Part shown: positions 1 to 4,631 of the stretch, piece by piece | How the letters are laid out: the number at the start of each line of letters is the position of its first letter | Position numbering within the stretch: position 1 is the first letter of the stretch | Assembly: GCA_045638565.1 (NCBI GenBank) | Contig: JAZUBN010000149.1 | Span: forward strand, 1 to 5,291 | DNA: 5,291 bases | From: SIG471 sp045638565 | Lineage (GTDB): Bacteria; Bacillota; Clostridia; Oscillospirales; Butyricicoccaceae | Reading direction: 5' to 3' | Made by a program: the position numbers and the translations under genes | Notes under the pieces: generated by a model | Database searches by the model: none | What the model saw: only the letters and a program-made list of their open reading frames with translations | Told to the model about the DNA's origin: nothing

Positions 1-306
1 GGTGGTCAGTTTACTGCCTTTTTCAGCGTTGAAAGATGAGATGCCTTTGATGAGGCCGATTGTGCCGATGGAAATCAGGTCATCCTGGTCCTCTCTTGCG
101 GCGTAGTATTTTTTCACGATGTGAGCCACAAGCCGCATATTATGCTCTATCAGCATATCCCGTGCCTTTGCATCGCCCTGCGACATTTTTACAAGCGCTT
201 CTTTTTCCTGTTCTTTCGACAGCGGTCTTGGAAATGCTGAGCCTTTGGGCGATACTCTCAGCATATAAAACAGCGATCCCAGCGTTGACATTACATTAAA
301 AAACAT
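1..306 (-). CDS. sigK: RNA polymerase sporulation sigma factor SigK, N-terminal part (cut by window edge)
   Basis: This is a sigma-70 family factor directing late mother-cell transcription during endospore formation. The visible 102 residues match the SigK/SigE type. Residues 26-30 (PRPLS) resemble the start of mature SigK, residues 53-66 (IEHNMRLVAHIVKK) are the conserved start of sigma region 2, and residues 73-93 carry DQDDLISIGTIGLIKGI, the core-binding helix. Residues 1-25 are partly hydrophobic and resemble the cleaved pro-sequence of Bacillus SigK. The ATG at 306 is supported by a GGGGAG ribosome binding site about 7 bases upstream. The gene continues beyond the left edge, so regions 2.3-4 are not visible. 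It follows the ABC operon in the same direction but is separated from it by a strong terminator, so it should be an independent unit. The assignment to SigK rather than SigE rests on the short N-terminal extension and sequence resemblance from memory. Confidence 0.88.
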   Translation of the reverse strand, partial: MFFNVMSTLGSLFYMLRVSPKGSAFPRPLSKEQEKEALVKMSQGDAKARDMLIEHNMRLVAHIVKKYYAAREDQDDLISIGTIGLIKGISSFNAEKGSKLTT

Positions 307-336
307 AGCTTTCTCCCCTTCATTTCAGTCATAGAA

Positions 337-345
337 AACTATATG
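337..345 (-). promoter_or_regulatory. possible -10 element upstream of sigK (weak)
   Basis: On the minus strand the sequence CATATAGTT lies about 30 bases before the sigK start codon. It resembles the CATA-type -10 element used by the sporulation factor SigE, which controls sigK in Bacillus. No convincing -35 element is present at the expected spacing, and no housekeeping-type promoter is obvious between the terminator and the gene. It also sits in a short inverted repeat (AAAAC-TATAT-GTTTT, 335-349). This is a tentative reading based on position and partial consensus only. Confidence 0.22.
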
Positions 346-370
346 TTTTTCAAGCCTTTTCTTGCCTGTC

Positions 371-406
371 CTGTAAAATAAAAAGCCACTCAGCTGAGTG
401 GCTTTT
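371..406 (-). terminator. rho-independent terminator of the DUF169-ABC transporter operon
   Basis: Positions 381-406 form a perfect 26-bp palindrome with 13-bp arms, AAAAGCCACTCAG and its complement. Read on the minus strand it begins 13 bases after the stop codon of the ATPase gene. It is followed by TTTTTATTTTAC, giving the GC-rich stem plus U-run of an intrinsic terminator. A plus-strand read also gives TTTTGTTTT after the stem, so the element may work in both directions, although no plus-strand gene ends here. Confidence 0.92.
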
Positions 407-418
407 GTTTTGCTTATA

Positions 419-1438
419 TTAACCTTTATAGTGAATCAGATCCTCGACCGCTATACGGAGATATGCGTTATCGCCGCGTCTGAGCTGTTCCTGTCCTTCA
501 TAAAGCTGGTCGACATCGATATCGACACCGTTTACTGTGACAGAATAGCGGATGACATTGCCCTGATATGTAATCTGGCGTACTGTGCCTTCCATATAGA
601 GCTGGCCTTCCACCTTATCCCATGGATGAGCGAGAATATATACGCTTTCAGGACGTACGGCATAGTGGCCGCTTTCGTCGCCGTTAGGGCAGATATTCTG
701 CCATGTTTTACCGTCCATAAGATTATAATGACCGATAAATCCGGCAGCATAGGCTGTCTGTGGCTTGAGATAGAGGTCCATAGGCGAGCCGCACTGCTCA
801 ATCTTGCCTTCATTCATAAGGTAGATTCTGTCGGACATACGCATAGCTTCTTCCTGGTCGTGGGTGACAAAGATAGTTGTAATACCGAGTGATGTATGAA
901 TATTCTTGATTCTTATCTGGAGAGCTTTTCTCAGCTTGGCATCGATGGCGCTGAAAGGCTCATCGAGAAGCAGCACCTTAGGGTCTGTGACGATGCCTCT
1001 TGCAAGGCTGACACGCTGCTGCTCGCCGCCCGAAAGCTGGGAAGGATACTTCTTTTCAAAGCCTGTAAGCTCGATGAGCTCCAAAGCTTCCTTTATCTTT
1101 CTCTCCTTTTCCTCCTTCGGCATTTTCTTGAAACGAAGGCCATAACCGATATTATCATAGACAGTCATTGTCGGGAAAAGGCTGTGCTGCTGGAATACCA
1201 TAGCAAGATTGCGCTGATTAGGCGCAAGGCCTGTCATATCCACCCCATCGATGAAGATACTGCCCGAATCAATGCCTACAAGACCTGCAATACTTCTGAG
1301 AAGTGTTGTCTTGCCGCAGCCTGACGAGCCGAGCAGAGTTATAAACTCGCCCTTTTCGATGGAAAGGCTGACACCCTTGAGCACCTGCTGTCCGTCTTCA
1401 AATGTCTTATTTACGTCCTTTATTTCAATATAACTCAT
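419..1438 (-). CDS. ABC transporter ATP-binding protein with C-terminal TOBE-like domain
   Basis: This is the cytoplasmic ATPase that powers the importer encoded by the two preceding genes. The 339-residue protein has a complete nucleotide-binding domain: Walker A GSSGCGKTT (37-45), Q-loop VFQQ (81-84), signature LSGGEQQR (135-142), Walker B VLLLDEP (155-161), D-loop SAID (163-166) and switch histidine H193 in VTHD. Residues about 240-335 form a second domain with AVRPESVYI (260-268) and a glycine-spaced beta-rich pattern. This is typical of the TOBE_2 domain of PotA/CysA/FbpC ATPases. SsuB/TauB-type ATPases, the usual partners of this permease and binding-protein class, are about 250-270 residues and lack it. 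The ATG at 1438 follows AAGGAG with 6 bases between. It is the last gene of the operon, 34 bases after the binding-protein gene and directly before the terminator. All catalytic motifs are intact; the substrate cannot be assigned. Confidence 0.95.
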   Translation of the reverse strand: MSYIEIKDVNKTFEDGQQVLKGVSLSIEKGEFITLLGSSGCGKTTLLRSIAGLVGIDSGSIFIDGVDMTGLAPNQRNLAMVFQQHSLFPTMTVYDNIGYGLRFKKMPKEEKERKIKEALELIELTGFEKKYPSQLSGGEQQRVSLARGIVTDPKVLLLDEPFSAIDAKLRKALQIRIKNIHTSLGITTIFVTHDQEEAMRMSDRIYLMNEGKIEQCGSPMDLYLKPQTAYAAGFIGHYNLMDGKTWQNICPNGDESGHYAVRPESVYILAHPWDKVEGQLYMEGTVRQITYQGNVIRYSVTVNGVDIDVDQLYEGQEQLRRGDNAYLRIAVEDLIHYKG

Positions 1439-1472
1439 TTTTGTCTCCTTGAGTAATCAGACTTGTTTCAGA

Positions 1473-2576
1473 TTAGTTAGCAGGAGCGTAACCTGCTGCG
1501 ATTGCATTGTCAACATAAGTCATATCGACCATGTCAGCATACTTGAGGTCTGTTGTGATGATGCCGGAACGCTTTGCGAAGTCTACAACAGCGTTTTCAC
1601 CAGCTTCGGAGATGTAGCCGTTCTTGCTGTATGCGCCGCGCATGATTTCAATCTTGTCAGCGATTGTCTGCTTTTCCATTGGGGAGAAGAGTTCAGCGAT
1701 AACGTCAGCAGCTTCTTCAGATGTGTGCTTCTGGAGCCAGTCAAGACCCTTTACAACTGCATTTACGAATGCCTGCATCTTTTCTGGGTTTTCAGCTGCG
1801 AACTTCTTTTCAGCGTAGATAACTTCTGCTGGGAATTCATCGCTTCTGAGATACTTGGAAGCATCTTCTGCACGACGTGTGTCAACGAGGTAGTGGATAT
1901 CTTCTACGTTGTCAGCTTCCTGGAAATTGTCAGCATTGATGAATGCAGCCTGAACTTCGCCCTTCTGGAGAGCTGCTACAACTGCGCCCTTGTTAAGGTT
2001 AACGAGTGTTACGTCCTTACCGATTTCGAGACCTGCTTCTTCCATAACTGCTACGCAGAATGTGTATGGAGCAGAACCTGGTGTGGAAGCGTATACTGTC
2101 TTGCCCTTGAGGTCAGCAACGGACTGGATTTCCTTGGATGCTACGAATGCATAGTAACGTGTGTCGAGCATTGTAACGAGAGCTGTGGAGTGCTGGCCAG
2201 CTTCTTCAGCCTTGAGAGCAACTTCCTGGGAGAGAATGCAGATGTCATTCTGACCTGCGTGCATACCCTTGAAGCAGTTAGGGCCGTCGTCGATTCTGAG
2301 GAGTTCGATTTCGAGACCTTCTTCTTCAAAGTAACCGTTCTGGTATGCGATGTACATTGGAGCCCATGTCATACCGCGGAATTCTGCTACAACGAGCTTG
2401 CCGAGATCCTTCTTAGGAGCTTCTGTTGGAGCTGCTGTTGTAGCTTCTGTAGCTGCTGGAGCTGCTGTTGTTGCAGGAGCAGCAGTTGTTGTTGGAGCTT
2501 CTTCCTTAGCACAGCCTGCGAGAAGTGCAAATGTCATAGCTGCGAGAAGCATGATAGCTGCAAAACGCTTGTTCAT
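1473..2576 (-). CDS. ABC transporter substrate-binding lipoprotein, NMT1/THI5-like (nitrate/sulfonate/taurine/pyrimidine class)
   Basis: This is an extracytoplasmic solute-binding protein, tethered to the outer face of the membrane, that delivers a ligand to the permease encoded just upstream. The 367-residue protein starts with a lipoprotein signal: K3 and R4, a hydrophobic stretch, and lipobox LAGC with the lipidated cysteine at C22. Residues about 28-54 are a low-complexity Ala/Thr/Pro linker, and the folded domain follows from about residue 58. The beginning of that domain (VVAEFRGMTWAPMYIAYQNGYF), the NDICILS segment (110-116), ADLKGKTVYA (154-163) and KGEVQAAFI (205-213) fit the SsuA/TauA/NMT1 periplasmic-binding type II fold. 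The start at 2576 has AGAGGA 8 bases upstream. It lies 35 bases after the permease and 34 before the ATPase. Family members bind nitrate, sulfonates, taurine, HMP-type pyrimidines or riboflavin; nothing visible here distinguishes among these. Ala, Thr and Val codons are strongly biased to GCT/GCA, ACT and GTT, as in highly expressed genes. Confidence 0.93.
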   Translation of the reverse strand: MNKRFAAIMLLAAMTFALLAGCAKEEAPTTTAAPATTAAPAATEATTAAPTEAPKKDLGKLVVAEFRGMTWAPMYIAYQNGYFEEEGLEIELLRIDDGPNCFKGMHAGQNDICILSQEVALKAEEAGQHSTALVTMLDTRYYAFVASKEIQSVADLKGKTVYASTPGSAPYTFCVAVMEEAGLEIGKDVTLVNLNKGAVVAALQKGEVQAAFINADNFQEADNVEDIHYLVDTRRAEDASKYLRSDEFPAEVIYAEKKFAAENPEKMQAFVNAVVKGLDWLQKHTSEEAADVIAELFSPMEKQTIADKIEIMRGAYSKNGYISEAGENAVVDFAKRSGIITTDLKYADMVDMTYVDNAIAAGYAPAN

Positions 2577-2611
2577 TGTTTTTGTCCTCTTTCTTTTTTA
2601 CAATTATTATT

Positions 2612-3418
2612 TTATTCTGCAGTCTTAAGGGAAAGCTTTGTTTCTGTTCTCCAATGGAGCAGACGCTTTTCCAGATGACTAAGAACCCAGTTAAGTACAC
2701 GGTTGAAAACAAGAAGTACAAGAATACAGGAAAGTACTCGCTTGATTTCAAAGTAAGACGCAGCGAAGGAAATCATCCATCCGAAACCGCCCGATGCGCC
2801 CATATATTCGCCCATGATTGCGCCGACCATACAAGAGCCGACACCGCTTCTGATAGCCGAAATGATCCAAGGCATACAAGCAGGAACTACGACCAGTCTG
2901 AGTGTGTCAAAGGAACTTGCACCGAGAAGGCTTGATGCTTCGATCCAGCGCTGATCGAGATTTTTGATTGCGTTGTAAGTCGAACCGAATACACCGAAGA
3001 ATACCATCATAGCTGCAAGAATTACCTTTGATTTGAGACCGAAGCCAAACCAAAGAATATAAAGCGGAGAAAGTGTAAGCTGTGGGATACCTGCCAGAGC
3101 TGTGATGAATGGTGTGATAACATTGCCGAGGAATCTGACCTGACTGAAAAGCACACCACAACCTACGCCAAGCACTGTACCATAGAAAAGACCCCACAGA
3201 GCTTCTTCGATAGTGATAGCGGCATGATGAGCCAGCTCACCGCTGATGATGAACTGCCACAGGTCGGCAAGAATTTCACTTGGATAGCTTGTATAGAATG
3301 GATTTATCTTGCCTGCGCGTACAGCAAATTCCCAGATGAGAAGAAGCACGAGAAGAATGCCGTAACGTACGGCAACTGCACCTATTTCCTTTTTATTAAT
3401 CTTGATTTTTGTGTTCAT
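2612..3418 (-). CDS. ABC transporter permease, SsuC/TauC type (binding-protein-dependent inner membrane component)
   Basis: This is the membrane channel of the importer, expected to act as a homodimer with the ATPase and binding lipoprotein encoded downstream. The protein has 268 residues, normal for SsuC/TauC/ThiX permeases. Predicted membrane segments by eye lie near 18-34, 74-92, 98-116, 128-146, 182-203 and 228-245. The EAA coupling loop, EASSLLGASSFDTLRLVVVP, runs from 160 to 179 and contains the conserved E-A-x3-G spacing (G166) that contacts the ATPase. The start is chosen at 3418 because AAGGAG (3426-3431) lies 7 bases upstream. An in-frame ATG at 3499 would overlap the preceding gene by 80 bases and has no such site. 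Only one base separates this start codon from the DUF169 stop codon, so translation is probably coupled. The C-terminal tail is basic and hydrophilic. Confidence 0.94.
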   Translation of the reverse strand: MNTKIKINKKEIGAVAVRYGILLVLLLIWEFAVRAGKINPFYTSYPSEILADLWQFIISGELAHHAAITIEEALWGLFYGTVLGVGCGVLFSQVRFLGNVITPFITALAGIPQLTLSPLYILWFGFGLKSKVILAAMMVFFGVFGSTYNAIKNLDQRWIEASSLLGASSFDTLRLVVVPACMPWIISAIRSGVGSCMVGAIMGEYMGASGGFGWMISFAASYFEIKRVLSCILVLLVFNRVLNWVLSHLEKRLLHWRTETKLSLKTAE

Positions 3419-3419
3419 A

Positions 3420-4220
3420 TTAAAGCTCCTTAGGAGAATTATCTTCGGCGAGGAAGTATGTTTTTCCGTAACGGAATTCCTTTTCATAAAGTCCGTCATT
3501 TTTAAGCTGAGTTTCGATCTGATATTTTCTTGGATTTCGTTCTATTGCATCTACTGTGTGCATAAGACCTTCTACAAGCCCGCCGAACTTGCTGTATGGA
3601 AGACCCATAGCAACTTCATAATCCTTCCAGCCTGCTCTGAATCGTGTGCCGGCACAAAGCATTGAAACATTGAGTTTATCATTGATATAAGGATATGTTG
3701 TAGCTTCAACGCAAATTGCCTGATTGCCGCACATATAATAATGATTGTTATAGCCGTAAACTGCTGTATAGCCCTGAAGCACACGCATCGATTCTCTTGT
3801 ATTTGAAAAAATCATAACTGTGTCAGGCTCTGTTTCGAAGCATTCAAGAGGCATTACGATAACACCATAAAGCTGTGTTCTGAAAATATCGATGTTCATC
3901 GCCACCTGTTTTGATGTTTCAATCTTTTTGTAAAGGCCAAGTGGCATGCTTGCTTCACCGCTGTAATAGTTTGCCTGAGCCGGTGCAAAGCCGAGTGCTC
4001 TTGACGAACCTGCACAGCCCGAAGTTTCCTTTGTAAGCTTTATCTTGTTGCCTGCGCCTGCTGCATGGACAGCCTGACAGTAATACATAGGTTTCTTAGG
4101 CTCGATTGCGTCAAATGAATCGTAGCTTTCTTTATCGTATACAAATTTAATGCCCACGATCTTTCTCTCAATCTGAAGAAGTGCGTAGGCCTTTTTAACG
4201 TTGCTCATATGGTCATTCAT
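3420..4220 (-). CDS. DUF169 family protein of unknown function, first gene of the transporter operon
   Basis: The 266-residue protein fits the DUF169 family (COG2043), first noted as an archaeal conserved family and also found in anaerobic bacteria. Its function is not known to me. The resemblance lies in the N-terminal ERKIVGIKFVYD segment (18-29), a YYCQAVHAA stretch with C48, the SGCAGSSRALGF segment (67-78, C69), MCGNQAICVEATTYPY (163-178, C164 and C170) and SMLCAGTRFRAGW (186-198, C189). There is no signal peptide or membrane segment, so it should be cytoplasmic. Six cysteines (48, 69, 127, 164, 170, 189), several next to conserved glycines, could suggest metal, cofactor or thiol chemistry, but this is inference. 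The start at 4220 is chosen because GGAGGA lies 7 bases upstream; an ATG at 4235 overlaps that site. It heads the operon and ends one base before the permease start, so its role is probably linked to the imported solute. Confidence 0.85.
   Translation of the reverse strand: MNDHMSNVKKAYALLQIERKIVGIKFVYDKESYDSFDAIEPKKPMYYCQAVHAAGAGNKIKLTKETSGCAGSSRALGFAPAQANYYSGEASMPLGLYKKIETSKQVAMNIDIFRTQLYGVIVMPLECFETEPDTVMIFSNTRESMRVLQGYTAVYGYNNHYYMCGNQAICVEATTYPYINDKLNVSMLCAGTRFRAGWKDYEVAMGLPYSKFGGLVEGLMHTVDAIERNPRKYQIETQLKNDGLYEKEFRYGKTYFLAEDNSPKEL
3426..3431 (-). promoter_or_regulatory. ribosome binding site deciding the permease start
   Basis: AAGGAG on the minus strand lies 7 bases before the ATG at 3418. 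It is embedded in the last codons (Lys-Glu-Leu) of the DUF169 gene. It supports the 268-residue permease over the longer in-frame reading and indicates reinitiation or coupling between the two genes. Confidence 0.85.
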
Positions 4221-4227
4221 AGGGAAA

Positions 4228-4233
4228 TCCTCC
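4228..4233 (-). promoter_or_regulatory. ribosome binding site deciding the DUF169 start
   Basis: GGAGGA on the minus strand, 7 bases before the ATG at 4220, is a near-ideal site. The upstream in-frame ATG at 4235 overlaps this element and has no comparable site of its own, so the shorter 266-residue product is preferred. Confidence 0.85.
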
Positions 4234-4256
4234 ATTCATATACTCATACCTTTTCT

Positions 4257-4285
4257 AGTATAGCATGTATCTTCTGTAAAATGCT
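4257..4285 (-). promoter_or_regulatory. likely promoter of the DUF169-ABC transporter operon (extended -10)
   Basis: On the minus strand TGCTATACT (TATACT at 4257-4262) is an extended -10 element, five of six bases matching TATAAT. The -35 hexamer at 17-base spacing (AGCATT, 4280-4285) is poor, as is common for extended -10 promoters or ones needing an activator. Transcription would begin near 4250, giving a leader of about 30 bases with the GGAGGA site. That is too short for a riboswitch, so control is probably at initiation. Confidence 0.55.
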
Positions 4286-4287
4286 AT
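4260..4287. repeat. inverted repeat overlapping the operon promoter (candidate operator)
   Basis: ATAGCAT (4260-4266) and ATGCTAT (4281-4287) are perfect 7-bp inverted arms separated by 14 bases, so their centres are 21 bases apart, about two helical turns. One arm covers the -10 element and the other the -35 position of the predicted promoter. This geometry suits a dimeric regulator, but AT-rich short palindromes also arise by chance. Confidence 0.35.
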
Positions 4288-4536
4288 TTGAATTTTCTAT
4301 GGATTTTGCAAACATACCCTGAAAATTCCAAATAAAGAGCTGAAAGATTATAAAGACAAAGCGGTTTGAAAAAGCTAACTGACTTTTTTGGTTGATTTAA
4401 CATAATGAATTTACGTTTTTCAGCTATATTGCATAAATGAATTTTTAACTAACTGTAAACTTTTTATTTGATATTTAAATATTTTCAGAACTCAAAGTTG
4501 TAGTGTATTGCGATATACTGATTGTATGTAGGGCCC
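4286..4536. other. AT-rich part of the divergent intergenic region, no gene seen
   Basis: The whole gap between the two divergent genes is 4221-4631. This central part has no reading frame with a ribosome binding site and no recognisable RNA fold. It contains an 8-bp inverted repeat (GAATTTTC 4290-4297 and GAAAATTC 4321-4328), a weak AAAAAG/CTTTTT hairpin (4369-4389), two CTAACTG motifs each followed by a T-run (near 4375 and 4449), and two near-copies of ATAATGAATTT (near 4402 and 4434). It probably serves as upstream promoter DNA for both directions. Confidence 0.5.
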
Positions 4537-4564
4537 TTGTCTATCCTATATATTGTACCATAAT
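4537..4564 (+). promoter_or_regulatory. upstream promoter-like element for the TIR gene
   Basis: TTGTCT (4537-4542) and CATAAT (4559-4564) are spaced 16 bases and match the housekeeping -35 and -10 patterns in part. The stretch is an imperfect copy of the promoter 37 bases downstream. It may be a second start point or a relic of a duplication. Confidence 0.4.
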
Positions 4565-4573
4565 ATTTTACAT

Positions 4574-4602
4574 TTGCCTATCCTGCGATATTGTGCTACA
4601 AT
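4574..4602 (+). promoter_or_regulatory. likely main promoter of the TIR gene
   Basis: TTGCCT (4574-4579) and TACAAT (4597-4602) have the ideal 17-base spacing. TGC directly precedes the -10 hexamer, giving an extended -10 element. Transcription would begin near 4609, only about 23 bases before the start codon, leaving room for little more than the ribosome binding site. Confidence 0.6.
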
Positions 4603-4631
4603 AATTCTATCAACTTCAAGGAGATTTTGTT

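Noticed and set aside
60..299. Plus-strand frame of 79 codons
   Set aside because: It is antisense to the sigK coding region, which is strongly conserved in the minus-strand frame.
398..1324. Two long plus-strand frames (398-892 and 896-1324)
   Set aside because: Both are antisense to the ABC ATPase, whose Walker A, signature, Walker B and switch motifs are all intact in the minus-strand frame; the first frame also begins inside the terminator stem.
1449..2678. A 409-codon open frame on the plus strand, rich in Cys, Ser and Val
   Set aside because: It is entirely antisense to the binding-lipoprotein gene. Its odd Cys/Ser/Val-rich composition follows from the complement of biased GCT/GCA/GTT/ACT codons, and it has no ribosome binding site or recognisable domain.
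3419..3499. Longer N-terminus for the permease starting at 3499
   Set aside because: It would overlap the DUF169 gene by 80 bases, adds a hydrophilic stretch not expected in SsuC permeases, and lacks a good ribosome binding site; AAGGAG at 3426-3431 fits the start at 3418.
4369..4389. Hairpin AAAAAG-N8-CTTTTT as a terminator
   Set aside because: The stem is nearly all A-T and no gene ends nearby in either direction, so it is more likely chance in AT-rich DNA.
4221..4631. Possible riboswitch (TPP, FMN or similar) or small RNA in the divergent intergenic region
   Set aside because: No conserved core motifs or stable multi-stem fold could be recognised, and both predicted leaders are only about 20-30 bases long.
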